Below, one piece after another: positions 17,871 through 29,815 of a stretch of DNA of 64,000 nt (position 1 is its first letter; every line of letters starts with the position of its first letter). A program made the translations under genes and the position numbers. This DNA is from CAVTJL01 sp963752325 (GTDB lineage: Bacteria > Pseudomonadota > Alphaproteobacteria > Geminicoccales > Geminicoccaceae). Below the pieces are notes generated by a model, which was not told the DNA's origin, ran no database searches, and was given only the letters and a program-made list of their open reading frames with translations. Where the stretch lies: positions 124,001-188,000 of the forward strand of contig CAVVXU010000010.1 of assembly GCA_963752325.1 (NCBI GenBank), read 5' to 3'.

Positions 17871-19613
17871 ATGGCGGACGAGAAAGAGATCCTGCTCGAC
17901 GTCCAGGGGCTCTCGGTCGCCTTCGGCACGGGCGAGCGCCGGGTCGACGCGGTGCGCGGCCTCTCCTACACGCTCAGGCGCGGCGAGACGCTGGCCATCG
18001 TCGGCGAGAGCGGCTCGGGCAAGAGCGTCTCGAGCCTGGCGCTGATGGGCCTCCTGCCCAGGCCCGGCGGCGCCGTGACGGGCGGCCGGGCGCTCTTCAT
18101 GGGCGAGGATCTGCTGACGATGGACGAGGACGCGCTGCAGCGCGTCCGCGGCGATCGCATCGGCATGATCTTCCAGGAGCCGATGACCTCCTTGAATCCG
18201 GTGCTGAGCATCGGCCGGCAGATGACCGAGGGGGTGGCCGCGCATCGCGGGCTCGACCGCCGCGCCGCCGCCGCCCGTGCCGTCGAGATGCTGGGCCTCG
18301 TGGGCCTGAGCGAGCCGGCGCGGCGCCTCTCCCAATATCCGCACGAGCTGTCGGGCGGCATGCGCCAGCGGGTGATGATCGCGATGGCCATGGCGACCGA
18401 CCCTGCGATTCTCATCGCCGACGAGCCGACGACCGCCCTCGACGTCACGATCCAGGCGCAGATCCTGGACCTCATGCGCGACCTCAAGCGGCGCTTCGAG
18501 GCCAGCATGATTCTCATCACCCACGACATGGGCGTGGTGGCGGAGATGGCCGACCACGTCATCGTCATGTATCGCGGGCGCAAGGTCGAGGAGGGGCCGG
18601 TCCGGGCGATCTTCGAGGCGCCGCAGGACGACTATACCCGGCGCCTGCTGGCCGCGGTGCCGCGCCTCGGCAGCGGCGCCAGGGCGCCCATGACGGCCAG
18701 CCAGCCGGGGCCGGGCAAGGCCGAGCCCGCCCCCGTCCTCCTCGAGACGGAGGGCATGACCAAGCGCTTCTCGGCGCAGGGCGGCTGGCGGCGCAAGGCG
18801 GGCCAAGGCGTGCTCGCCATGGACGAGGTGGGCTTCTCGCTGCGGCCGGGCGAGACCCTGGCGCTCGTGGGCGAGAGCGGGTCGGGCAAGTCGACCACGG
18901 GCCGCGCCGTCTTGCGCCTGCTCGAGGTGGACGAGGGCTCGATCACGCTCGAGGGCCGCGACCTGCGGCTGCTGCCGCCGCATGCGCTGCGCGCCGCACG
19001 GCGCAGGATGCAGATGATCTTCCAGGACCCCTTCGCCTCGCTCAACCCGCGCCACAGCGTCGGCCGGCTCGTGGCCGAGCCCATGACCATCCACGGCATC
19101 GCCCGCGGCAGCGAGCTCCTGGACCGCGTGGCCGAGCTGTTCCGCCGCGTCGGGCTCGAGGCCGATCACATGCGGCGCTACCCGCACGAGTTCTCGGGCG
19201 GCCAGCGGCAGCGCATCTGCGTCGCCAGGGCGCTGGGCGTCGGCCCTCGCCTCATCGTGGCGGACGAGCCGACCTCCGCCCTCGACGTCTCGGTGCAGGC
19301 GCAGATCCTGGAGCTGCTGTTGGAGCTGCAAGAGAGCCTCGGCCTCGCCTTTCTCTTCATCAGCCACGACATGGCCGTGGTGGAGCGCATCAGCCATAGG
19401 ATCGCCGTCATGCACAGAGGCCGGATCGTCGAGCTGGGGCCCTGTGGCGAGGTGCTGGAAGCGCCCCGCCATCCCTACACGCGAGCGCTCCTCGCCGCGG
19501 TGCCGGTCCCGGACCCGACGCGCCAGCGCGGGCACGTGCCGCCGCTCGACATGGCGAGCCTGCCGCGCGGGCCGCTCCAGGAGGTGGCTCCCGGCCATCT
19601 GGTGGCGGCATGA
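17871..19613 (+). CDS. Dipeptide/oligopeptide ABC transporter ATP-binding protein, DppD-DppF fusion
   Basis: The 580 residues contain two complete ABC ATPase domains: Walker A GESGSGKS near residues 45 and 333, signatures LSGGMRQRV and FSGGQRQRI, and Walker B ILIADEP and LIVADEP. Each is followed by the oligopeptide-transporter C-terminal region (PHPYT-like HPYTRALLAAVP). Fusion of DppD- and DppF-like subunits in one chain is a common arrangement. It energises the permease pair encoded immediately upstream; its stop overlaps the next start (ATGA). Confidence 0.93.
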   Translation: MADEKEILLDVQGLSVAFGTGERRVDAVRGLSYTLRRGETLAIVGESGSGKSVSSLALMGLLPRPGGAVTGGRALFMGEDLLTMDEDALQRVRGDRIGMIFQEPMTSLNPVLSIGRQMTEGVAAHRGLDRRAAAARAVEMLGLVGLSEPARRLSQYPHELSGGMRQRVMIAMAMATDPAILIADEPTTALDVTIQAQILDLMRDLKRRFEASMILITHDMGVVAEMADHVIVMYRGRKVEEGPVRAIFEAPQDDYTRRLLAAVPRLGSGARAPMTASQPGPGKAEPAPVLLETEGMTKRFSAQGGWRRKAGQGVLAMDEVGFSLRPGETLALVGESGSGKSTTGRAVLRLLEVDEGSITLEGRDLRLLPPHALRAARRRMQMIFQDPFASLNPRHSVGRLVAEPMTIHGIARGSELLDRVAELFRRVGLEADHMRRYPHEFSGGQRQRICVARALGVGPRLIVADEPTSALDVSVQAQILELLLELQESLGLAFLFISHDMAVVERISHRIAVMHRGRIVELGPCGEVLEAPRHPYTRALLAAVPVPDPTRQRGHVPPLDMASLPRGPLQEVAPGHLVAA

Positions 19614-20560
19614 CGATCGGCATCGTCGTCAGCGGTCCCCGGGCGGGCCTCGCCGTCTTCAACGCGCTGCGCGCCGTCGAGCGCGTCGGCCGAGGCTCCA
19701 TTGGCGGCTTCGTCAGCCTCGTCGCGATCACGACCGACAAAAAGCTGGTGCGCGCGACGACGCAGCGCGGCGGCTCCCGCACGCTTTTCACCGCCGGCGA
19801 CCTCACGGGCGTCGAGCCCCCGCCGCTCTTCGCCGAGGCGACGGCGGCAGCGCTGATGTCGAGCGGCCCCGACCGGCCCGAGCCGCTGGCCCAGTTCACG
19901 CCGGGCGATCCCCTGGGCGGGCTCGTCAGCGGCCACCGCCTGCCCAACACCCCCTGCCGGTCGGGGCGCCCGCTCAATATCGAGGTGCTCGAGCGCATGA
20001 AGGCGGGCGAGCCGGCCGACCGTGCGGCACCCGACGTGCTCGACGCCAATCCCGAGATCGACGCGGGCATCATCGCGCTGGACCGCGAGGGCCGCCTTTT
20101 TGCCGGCGACACGGCGCTCGTCGAGCGCCGTACCGACCGCGGCCGCGCGGTCGAGCGCGATGCCGTGACGGGTGCGAGGGTGGCGGTGCTGCACAACGCC
20201 ATCCACCCGCATCAGCCGCTGGCCGCGCTTGCCGCCGCCGTGGCCCTCGACACGATAGCGCCCGCGGACCGCATGGACCTCTGGGTCGAGGTCGGGACCT
20301 CGACGCCGGTCGAGATCGGCGAGCCCGGCCGCATCGAGGTCGACGCCTCGGGCCGGGCCCGGCGCATCGTGGTGGCGCCCGGGGCCGTCGCGCGCGCGCG
20401 ACCGGACGGCACGGTCCTCACCTTCGGCATGCCGGTCATGCAGGGAAAGGAGCTGCTGGGCCGCGTGGCGCTCGAGCCCTTCACCGTGATCCAGGGCATC
20501 CGCATCGTGTCGCTGGGCGGCCAGGACGTGCTGCGCCTCGGTGTGCGCCGCCAGACCTGA
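19610..20560 (+). CDS. Conserved hypothetical protein (DUF6963-like) of the peptide-transporter operon
   Basis: This intact 316-residue protein overlaps the ATPase stop by 4 bases, so it is translationally coupled to the importer. It begins MTIGIVVSGPRAGLAVF and contains AIHPHQPLAALAAAVALDTI and a conserved end (TVIQGIRIVSLGGQDVLRLG). By memory it matches a family of unknown function found beside peptide-type ABC transporters, possibly DUF6963; the assignment should be treated as tentative. No signal peptide or membrane segment. A role in processing the imported substrate is inferred from context only. Confidence 0.6.
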   Translation: MTIGIVVSGPRAGLAVFNALRAVERVGRGSIGGFVSLVAITTDKKLVRATTQRGGSRTLFTAGDLTGVEPPPLFAEATAAALMSSGPDRPEPLAQFTPGDPLGGLVSGHRLPNTPCRSGRPLNIEVLERMKAGEPADRAAPDVLDANPEIDAGIIALDREGRLFAGDTALVERRTDRGRAVERDAVTGARVAVLHNAIHPHQPLAALAAAVALDTIAPADRMDLWVEVGTSTPVEIGEPGRIEVDASGRARRIVVAPGAVARARPDGTVLTFGMPVMQGKELLGRVALEPFTVIQGIRIVSLGGQDVLRLGVRRQT

Positions 20561-20580
20561 TCGGGATCGCCCACAGGGCG

Positions 20581-21027
20581 TCAGGCGCTGCGCTCGGCGC
20601 CCTGCTGCTGCAGCTTCGTCTGAGCTGCGGCCATCGCGCGGTCCGCGATGGCCATGTTGTGCATCACCGCGATCGACCAGGTTGCGCTCGAGCGGACTGC
20701 CACGAGGCTGATGAGCCCGCTGCGGCGGGGCCAGGGGCGGCCTTCGGGGTCGATGGCGCCGGTCATGTCCCAATGCACATCGACAGAAGCGATGTCGGGC
20801 CCGATCATCCGCACATGGGTAGCCGTCGGCGTCAGCGTGCTCGCACGGAACATCGTGAGGAAGATCGGAGCGTGAAACGCCTCGATCGCGGCGCGGCCTT
20901 TCGCCGTCATCCCGAAGACGTTGGTGAAATCGGCGTCCTCGGCGAAAAGTGCCGCGAAGCCCCGTGCATCGTGAGCATTCCAGGCAGCTGCCAGCCCGGC
21001 CGACAGATCCTCGGGGTTGCGCGGCAT
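20581..21027 (-). CDS. SgcJ/EcaC (SnoaL/NTF2-like) family protein
   Basis: This 148-residue protein is a small NTF2-like cone-fold protein: AAWNAHDARGFAALFAEDAD, FTNVFG near residue 34 and GRAAIEAFHAPIF are the usual SgcJ/EcaC (DUF4440-like) landmarks. Members act as small-molecule-binding enzymes or accessory proteins. It is divergent from a MarR gene with a palindromic operator in the gap, suggesting MarR-controlled expression, and converges with the peptide operon 20 bp away. Confidence 0.75.
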   Translation of the reverse strand: MPRNPEDLSAGLAAAWNAHDARGFAALFAEDADFTNVFGMTAKGRAAIEAFHAPIFLTMFRASTLTPTATHVRMIGPDIASVDVHWDMTGAIDPEGRPWPRRSGLISLVAVRSSATWSIAVMHNMAIADRAMAAAQTKLQQQGAERSA

Positions 21028-21044
21028 GATACGGCTCCCAGATC

Positions 21045-21059
21045 ATATGGTTGCCATAT
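21045..21059. promoter_or_regulatory. Palindromic operator between SnoaL-like and MarR genes
   Basis: ATATGGTTGCCATAT is a perfect 6+6 inverted repeat around TTG, in the 62-bp divergent gap and 31 bp upstream of the MarR start. MarR proteins usually bind such short AT-rich palindromes, so this is a likely site for dual control of both genes. Confidence 0.6.
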
Positions 21060-21089
21060 TATTTCCACCCGGAGAGCCGGCCCGTCAAG

Positions 21090-21536
21090 ATGAAAGAGAT
21101 CCCCTACACGCAGTCCCTTCTGCTCTACGCCTACAAGGAGTTGGCCCGGGCGCTCGTCCTCGCCCTGCATGCACGCGGCCATCGGGCGATCCGGCCCAAG
21201 CACGGGGCGCTCTTTGCCAACATCGACCGCGACGGCACCCGGGCGACGATGCTGGCCGCGCGCGCCGGCCTCGGCAAGGCCGCCATGGGCGAGCTCATCG
21301 ATGAGCTCGAGCGGCTGGGCTATGTGGCCCGGATCGCGGATCCCCTGGACCGGCGGGCGAAGCTCGTGACGCTGACCGAGACCGGGCGCGAGGTGCCGCG
21401 CATCGTTCACGCCTTCAACGAGCGCATGGAGAAGAATTATCGCAAGCGGCTGGGCGCGGAGGCCTACGAAACGTTCAGGCGCTCGCTGATCGCGATCGGC
21501 GGCGAGGGCGGCGGCATGCAGCCACGGATCCGCTGA
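21090..21536 (+). CDS. MarR-family transcriptional regulator
   Basis: From ATG 21090 the protein has 148 residues with a MarR winged helix: RPKHGALFANIDRDGTRATM, then AARAGLGKAAMGELIDELER, and the wing DPLDRRAKLVTLTETGRE. An in-frame TTG further upstream (21051) overlaps the operator and is less likely to be the start. It probably represses itself and the divergent SnoaL-like gene. Confidence 0.85.
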   Translation: MKEIPYTQSLLLYAYKELARALVLALHARGHRAIRPKHGALFANIDRDGTRATMLAARAGLGKAAMGELIDELERLGYVARIADPLDRRAKLVTLTETGREVPRIVHAFNERMEKNYRKRLGAEAYETFRRSLIAIGGEGGGMQPRIR

Positions 21537-21623
21537 TCCGGGCTGGACGGGCGCCCGGCGGGGCGACATCTGGATGTGACGCAAGCCGGGAGCCTCTGTC
21601 GTGACGGGGACGTGGATCCATCG

Positions 21624-22776
21624 ATGAGACCCGCCACACGCTTCAAACCCGGCAGGCCGACGGGATCGATGCTGGGCGTGCTGGCGCTCGCACTTCTGCT
21701 GCTCGGGGGATGCGGCGGGCCGCTTCAGCCGTTCGACAGCACCGCCCCAGGCAGCATGCTCGTGCCGCCCGACGAGGCGGGTGTGGCGGACGGGCGCGCC
21801 CGCTTCCGCGAGATTCTGTGTGCCGTAGACGCGGCACACGGGCAGTCGCTTCCCGACTATCGCCCCTGCGATGATATTCTCTGGCGCCTTCAGGACGAGC
21901 CGCCGCCCGATCATCGCCCGGTGGTGCTCGGGCCTCCCCGCGTCCCTCTGCATTTCCTGGCCGTGCCGGGCTACGGTGCCGAATGCTTCGCCCACATCGT
22001 GCGCCCGTTCGAGGATTCCGTCGCCTATCTCAGAAGCCTGGGCTGGAAGGCCGACATCCTGCCGGCCAGTGGCCTCGGCGGCACCGTCCAGACGGCCATC
22101 CAGATCGAGAGCGCCGTCAGCGCCCTGCATCTGGCGCCGGACGAGCGCCTGGTCCTCATCGGCTACTCCAAGGGTGCGGCCGACCTCATGGAGGCCCTCG
22201 GTGCGATTCCCCGATCTGGCCCGCCGGACGGCCGCATTCGTGAGCATCGCGGGCTCGGTGAACGGCTCGCCCCTGGCCCACATCATGCCGGGGATAGCGC
22301 CGCTCATCGGCGGCGTCATTCCAGGCGTGCACTGCAAGCCCGGCGACGAGCAGGGCCTGGCCGATCTCGCCCGGGCGCGACGCATCGCTTGGCTCGCCTC
22401 GCAGCAGCTGCCGAGCGGCCCCCGCTACTTCTCCCTCGTCACCTTCGAGGACCGGGCACACATCTCGCTGATCCTGCAGCCGAGCTACGGTCGTCTGGCG
22501 GAGATCGACCCGCGCAACGACGGGAACATGATCCAGTCCGACCAGATCCTCCCCCGCGCCACGCTGCTGGGCTACGTCCAGGCCGACCATTGGGCCGTGG
22601 CGATCCCGTTCCTCCGACGCTATCCGGTGCTCGCCGCCGGCATCATCGATCAGAACGCCTTCCCGCGCGAGGTGCTGCTCGAGGCCCTGGCCCGCTATCT
22701 CGAGGAGACGCTGGGCCAGGGCACGCCGGTTGCGCCGGCCGCCGGCTCTGGAGGGCCGGCGGCACCTCGGCAATGA
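21624..22776 (+). pseudogene. Lipoprotein with alpha/beta-hydrolase-like domain, frameshifted
   Basis: The N terminus carries a lipoprotein signal (LALALLLLGGC, lipobox LGGC at about residue 30). The following domain has FLAVPGYGAECF and the nucleophile-elbow-like motif LIGYSKGAADLME, as in alpha/beta hydrolases. An extra A at about 22,206 breaks the frame, which resumes as FPDLARRTAAFVSIAGSVNG and runs to TGA 22776. Corrected length is 383 residues. Probably attached to a membrane facing the periplasm; substrate unknown. Weak ribosome-binding signal. Confidence 0.6.
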
Positions 22777-22862
22777 GCGGCGGCGGCTGGACTCTGCCGC
22801 GATCGGGTCCACTCTAGAGACACCGGAGGAATCGGCCGGATCCTGGAGGCGGAGAGCTGAGC

Positions 22863-23618
22863 ATGCACGAGCTGGTCCTGCTGCGACATGGCGAGTCGGT
22901 CTGGAACCAGGAGAACAGGTTCACCGGCTGGACGGATGTAGGGCTGACCGCGAAGGGGGTGGAGGAGGCAAGGGCCGCCGGCCGCCTGCTGCGGGAGGAG
23001 GGCTACGCGTTCGACGTGGCCTTCACCTCGGTCCTCAAGCGGGCGATCAAGACGCTGTGGCTGGCGCTCGAGGAGCTGGATCGGATGTGGCTGCCGGTCG
23101 AGCACTCCTGGCGCCTGAACGAGCGGCACTACGGCGCCCTGCAGGGCCTGAACAAGGCCGAGACGGCGGCGAAGTTCGGCGACGACCAGGTAAAAATCTG
23201 GCGGCGCTCCTACGACACGCCGCCGCCCGCGCTCGAGGAAGGCGATCCGCGCCTCGAGATCGGCAATCCGCGCTATGCGGGCCTGCCGGCGGCCGAGTTC
23301 CCGCGGACCGAGTGCCTGAAGGACACGGTGGCCCGCTTCCTGCCCTACTGGCACGAGACGATGGCGCCCGCCATCAAGAGCGGCCGGAAGGTCATCATCG
23401 TGGCCCACGGCAACAGCCTGAGAGCGCTCGTCAAGTTCCTGGACGGGATCTCGGACGAGGAGATCGTGGGGCTCAACATCCCGACCGGCCAGCCTCTGGT
23501 CTACGAGCTGGACGACGATCTGAGGCCCAAGAGCCACCGCTATCTGGGCGACCCCGAGGCCATCCGCGCCGCCATGGAGGCGGTGGCGAGCCAGGGAAAG
23601 GCCAAGCCGCCGGCCTGA
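22863..23618 (+). CDS. gpmA: 2,3-bisphosphoglycerate-dependent phosphoglycerate mutase
   Basis: The 251-residue enzyme interconverts 3- and 2-phosphoglycerate in glycolysis. Catalytic residues are clear: LLRHGESVWNQENRFTGW with phospho-His9, NERHYGALQGLNKAETAAKF, the second histidine in VAHGNSLRALVKFLDGIS, and IPTGQPLVYELDDD near the C terminus. Length is standard for the cofactor-dependent (GpmA) form. It stands alone, about 400 bp ahead of the pyruvate dehydrogenase operon, with which it is metabolically adjacent. Confidence 0.96.
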   Translation: MHELVLLRHGESVWNQENRFTGWTDVGLTAKGVEEARAAGRLLREEGYAFDVAFTSVLKRAIKTLWLALEELDRMWLPVEHSWRLNERHYGALQGLNKAETAAKFGDDQVKIWRRSYDTPPPALEEGDPRLEIGNPRYAGLPAAEFPRTECLKDTVARFLPYWHETMAPAIKSGRKVIIVAHGNSLRALVKFLDGISDEEIVGLNIPTGQPLVYELDDDLRPKSHRYLGDPEAIRAAMEAVASQGKAKPPA

Positions 23619-24024
23619 CCCTCCGGGGCGTGGTGCCGGCAGCCGGTGTCTTGTGCATCGGCGGCGGCATCGGTATCGCCCTTCAGACAGAGCGCCGCAG
23701 CGGGCGCGAGCCAGGGAGGCAGGACGATGGCGCCGATAGCGCGGGCAGGCGGCCGATCCCGGGTGTGCGGAGCATCCTCGGCAGGCCGGGACGCCACCGC
23801 CGCAGCGGACCCATGCCGGCGGCGGGGTTGATGGCGATGGCCCCGAACCCACTCTACCGGGCGAGGACGGGACCGGGCGGCGGCGGGCGGCCGATGCCGG
23901 CCCTCCCCCGAGGTCCGGCTCGACAGCGCGGCGCCAGCGGGCGAAGCTCCGGGGAGGAGCGGGCCCGGCGGCCATGGCGGCGTCGGATCGTAGGCGGCAG
24001 CGACAGGTGAGCGGAGGCGAAGCG
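23619..24024. other. Intergenic region upstream of aceE
   Basis: No gene was recognised in these 406 very GC-rich bases. The aceE promoter presumably lies here, but no -35/-10 pair stands out. GGAGG lies 8 bases before the aceE start. Confidence 0.4.
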
Positions 24025-26686
<2,662 letters not shown>

Positions 26687-26705
26687 GCGGGGAGGAACAG
26701 AAAAA

Positions 26706-27977
26706 ATGGCGACGATCGAGGTCAAGGTCCCCGACATCGGCGACTTCAAGGATGTGCCGGTCATCGAGATCCAGGTGAAGCCGGGCGATCAGGTGAAGGT
26801 CGACGAGCCGCTGGTAACGCTCGAATCCGACAAGGCCACGATGGAGGTGCCCTCCCCGCAGTCAGGCACGATCAAGGAGATCAAGGTCCAGATCGGCGAC
26901 AAGGTGGGCGAGGGCAGCCTTCTCCTCATGCTGGAGGCGGCCAACGGCGATGCGCCGGTCGAGCCGCCGCCCTCGGTGGTCGAGCAGCAGGAGCCGCCAC
27001 ATACGGAGACGCCGGCGCCCCCGGCTACTCCGGCCGCACCCGCGGCCGCGCCCGCCGCAGGCGAGCCCGCCGACTTCTCGGGCGTGCATGCGGGGCCGAG
27101 CGTGCGCCGCCTCGCCCGCGAGCTCGAGGTCGATCTCACGGCGATGAAAGGCACGGGCGAGAAGGGGCGGATCACCAAGGAGGACGTGAAGGCCTTTCTG
27201 AAGGGCCCCGCAGCCGGTGCCGCGGCACCTGCGGGCGGCATGGGCATCCCCGAGATCCCGCCTGTGGACTTCGCGAAATTCGGGCCGATCGAGACGAAGC
27301 CGCTGGCGCGCATCAAGCGCCTCTCGGGCCCGCATCTGCACCGCTCCTGGCTCAACATCCCGCATGTCACGCAAAGCGACGAGGCGGACATCACCGACCT
27401 CGAGGCCTACCGCAAGGAGCTGGACGGCGCTGCAAAGGAAAAGGGCTATCGGGTAACGCTCCTGGCGTTCCTGATGAAGGCCTCGATCTCGGCGCTGAGG
27501 AAGTATCCGGAGCTCAACAGCTCCTTGACGCCCGAGAAGGACGCGCTGGTCTACAAGAAGTATTACAATATCGGGATCGCCGTGGACACGCCGGACGGGC
27601 TCGTCGTGCCGGTGATCAAGGATGTCGACCGCAAGGGCGTGGACGAGCTGTCGAAGGAGCTGGGTGCCGTCTCGAAAAAGGCGCGCGACGGCAAGCTCGG
27701 CCCCGCCGACATGTCGGGCGGCACCTTCACGATCTCGTCGCTGGGCGGCATCGGCGGCACGAACTTCACGCCTATCGTCAACGCGCCCGAGGTGGCGATC
27801 CTGGGCGTGGTGCGCTCGAAGATGGCGCCGGTGTGGGACGGCGAGAAATTCGTTCCCAGGCTGATGTGCCCGCTGTCGGTCTCCTACGACCATCGCGTCG
27901 TCGACGGGGCGCTCGCCGCCCGCTTCACCCGGCATCTCTGCCATGTCCTCGAGGACATCCGCCGGCTGGTCCTCTGA
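26706..27977 (+). CDS. aceF: Dihydrolipoamide acetyltransferase (pyruvate dehydrogenase E2)
   Basis: The 423-residue E2 transfers acetyl groups to CoA. One N-terminal lipoyl domain (1-75, lipoylated Lys43 in ESDKATME), an Ala/Pro/Glu linker, the peripheral-subunit-binding domain (about 128-165, SVRRLARELEVDLTAMKGTG) and the catalytic core (195-423, with SYDHRVVDGALAARF containing the active-site His) are present. E. coli E2 has three lipoyl domains, many beta-proteobacterial E2s two; one here is compensated by the lipoyl domain on E3. Confidence 0.95.
   Translation: MATIEVKVPDIGDFKDVPVIEIQVKPGDQVKVDEPLVTLESDKATMEVPSPQSGTIKEIKVQIGDKVGEGSLLLMLEAANGDAPVEPPPSVVEQQEPPHTETPAPPATPAAPAAAPAAGEPADFSGVHAGPSVRRLARELEVDLTAMKGTGEKGRITKEDVKAFLKGPAAGAAAPAGGMGIPEIPPVDFAKFGPIETKPLARIKRLSGPHLHRSWLNIPHVTQSDEADITDLEAYRKELDGAAKEKGYRVTLLAFLMKASISALRKYPELNSSLTPEKDALVYKKYYNIGIAVDTPDGLVVPVIKDVDRKGVDELSKELGAVSKKARDGKLGPADMSGGTFTISSLGGIGGTNFTPIVNAPEVAILGVVRSKMAPVWDGEKFVPRLMCPLSVSYDHRVVDGALAARFTRHLCHVLEDIRRLVL
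26709..26936 (+). repeat. Lipoyl-domain coding repeat, copy 1 (copy 2 at about 27997-28224)
   Basis: The first 75 codons of aceF and of lpdA encode nearly the same lipoyl domain (PDIGDFKDVPVIEI, VKPGD, ESDKATM), and the DNA is close to identical over the first 60 bases. This indicates duplication or ongoing gene conversion inside the operon. Confidence 0.7.
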
Positions 27978-27993
27978 GCCAAGGGAGCGAGGC

Positions 27994-29766
27994 ATGAGCA
28001 TCGAGATTCGCATCCCCGACATCGGGGACTTCAAGGACGTGCCGGTCATCGAGATCCACGTCAAGCCGGGCGATACCGTCACGGTCGACGATCCCCTGGT
28101 GAGCCTGGAGAGCGACAAGGCGACCATGGACGTGCCGGCGCCGCACGCCGGCAAGGTGGGCGAGATCAAGCTCAAGGTGGGCGACAAGGTCTCCGAGGGC
28201 GACCTTGTTCTCCTGCTCGAGGGCGAGGCTGCCGCGGCCGGGGCCACGGGAGCGCCGAGCGTGCCGGCGACGCCCTCGGCACAGGCGCAGACGCAGACGC
28301 AGTCGACCGGCCAAGCCCCTGCTCCCAAGCCCGCGGCCGGCACGTCCGACCTCCATGCCGAGGTGCTGGTGCTGGGCTCGGGGCCCGGCGGCTACAGCGC
28401 TGCCTTCCGTGCTGCCGATCTGGGCAAGAAGGTGGTGCTGGTCGAGCGCTGGCCGGTGCTGGGCGGTGTCTGCCTCAATGTCGGCTGCATCCCCTCCAAG
28501 GCCCTCCTGCACGCCGCCAAGGTGATCGCCGAGACGAAGGAGATGGGCGCCCACGGCCTCGCCTTCACGGCGCCTGCGATCGACGTGGACAAGCTGCGCG
28601 GCTGGAAGGAGGGCGTGGTCAAGCGCCTGACCGGCGGGCTCTCGGGCCTGGCCAAGCAGCGCAAGGTGACCGTCGTCCAGGGCACCGGGCGGTTCAGCGC
28701 GCCCAACCAGATCGTGGTCGAGGGCGAGGGCGGCAAGAAGCAGACCGTGAGCTTCGATTTCGCGATCATCGCCGCCGGCTCGGAGGCCGTCACACTGCCC
28801 TTCATCCCGCACGACGACCCGCGGGTGATCGATTCGACGGGCGCCCTCGAGCTGGACGGCATCCCGGGGCGCCTCTTGGTGCTGGGCGGCGGGATCATCG
28901 GGCTCGAGATGGCGACGGTCTATCACGAGCTGGGCTCGAAGGTGACGGTCGTCGAGCTGATGGACCAGCTCATCCCGGGTGCGGACAAGGACATCGTGAC
29001 TCCGCTGCACAGGCGGATCGGCAAGCAGTACGAGAAGATCTTTCTCAAGACCAAGGTGACAAAAGTCGAGGCCACGCCCGAAGGGCTGGTCGCGAGTTTC
29101 GAGGGCGGCGATGCGCCCGCGACCGACACCTTCGACAAGATCCTGGTGGCGGTGGGCCGACGCCCCAACGGCAAGCTTATCGGGGCCGAAAATGCGGGCG
29201 TGGCCGTCGACGAGCGCGGTTTTATCAGTGTCGACAAGCAGATGCGCACCAACGTGCCGCACATCCTGGCGATCGGCGACATCGTCGGCCAGCCCATGCT
29301 GGCGCACAAGGCGACCCACGAGGGCCACGTGGCGGCCGAGGTGGCGGCGGGGATGAAGAGCTTCTTCGACGCCAAGGTCATTCCCTCGGTCGCCTACACC
29401 GACCCCGAGGTCGCCTGGGCCGGGCTCACCGAGAACGAGGCCAAGGCCAAGGGTGTGGCCTACGGCAAGGGCGTCTTTCCCTGGGCCGCGTCCGGCCGCT
29501 CGCTGTCTCTGGGCCGCGACGAAGGCGTGACAAAGATCCTGTTCGACGAGGCGACGCATCGCATCATCGGCTGTGGGATCGTCGGCCCCAATGCCGGCGA
29601 CCTCATCGCCGAGGCGGCGCTGGCGATCGAGATGGGGGCGGATGCGGCCGACATCGGCCTCACGATCCATCCGCATCCGACGCTGTCCGAGACGATCGGC
29701 ATGGCCGCCGAGATGTTCGAGGGCACGATCACCGATCTCATTGCGCCGCGCAGGAAGAAGGAGTGA
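27994..29766 (+). CDS. lpdA: Dihydrolipoamide dehydrogenase with N-terminal lipoyl domain (E3)
   Basis: ATG 27994 follows AAGGGAG, giving 590 residues. An N-terminal lipoyl domain (Lys42 in ESDKATMD) and a Gln/Ala/Pro linker (80-118) precede a complete E3: FAD motif GSGPGGYSAAFRAADLG, redox cysteines 160 and 165 in GGVCLNVGCIPSKALL, NAD motif GGGIIGLEMATVY, and the C-terminal HPHPTLSETIGMAAE with the catalytic His-Glu pair. It reoxidises E2 dihydrolipoamide with NAD+. This lipoyl-E3 form is best known from beta-proteobacteria and Neisseria. Confidence 0.95.
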   Translation: MSIEIRIPDIGDFKDVPVIEIHVKPGDTVTVDDPLVSLESDKATMDVPAPHAGKVGEIKLKVGDKVSEGDLVLLLEGEAAAAGATGAPSVPATPSAQAQTQTQSTGQAPAPKPAAGTSDLHAEVLVLGSGPGGYSAAFRAADLGKKVVLVERWPVLGGVCLNVGCIPSKALLHAAKVIAETKEMGAHGLAFTAPAIDVDKLRGWKEGVVKRLTGGLSGLAKQRKVTVVQGTGRFSAPNQIVVEGEGGKKQTVSFDFAIIAAGSEAVTLPFIPHDDPRVIDSTGALELDGIPGRLLVLGGGIIGLEMATVYHELGSKVTVVELMDQLIPGADKDIVTPLHRRIGKQYEKIFLKTKVTKVEATPEGLVASFEGGDAPATDTFDKILVAVGRRPNGKLIGAENAGVAVDERGFISVDKQMRTNVPHILAIGDIVGQPMLAHKATHEGHVAAEVAAGMKSFFDAKVIPSVAYTDPEVAWAGLTENEAKAKGVAYGKGVFPWAASGRSLSLGRDEGVTKILFDEATHRIIGCGIVGPNAGDLIAEAALAIEMGADAADIGLTIHPHPTLSETIGMAAEMFEGTITDLIAPRRKKE

Positions 29767-29815
29767 GATGATCGACCGCGAGCGCCGGGAGCGCTCATCC
29801 AGGGAGGGCTACCTC

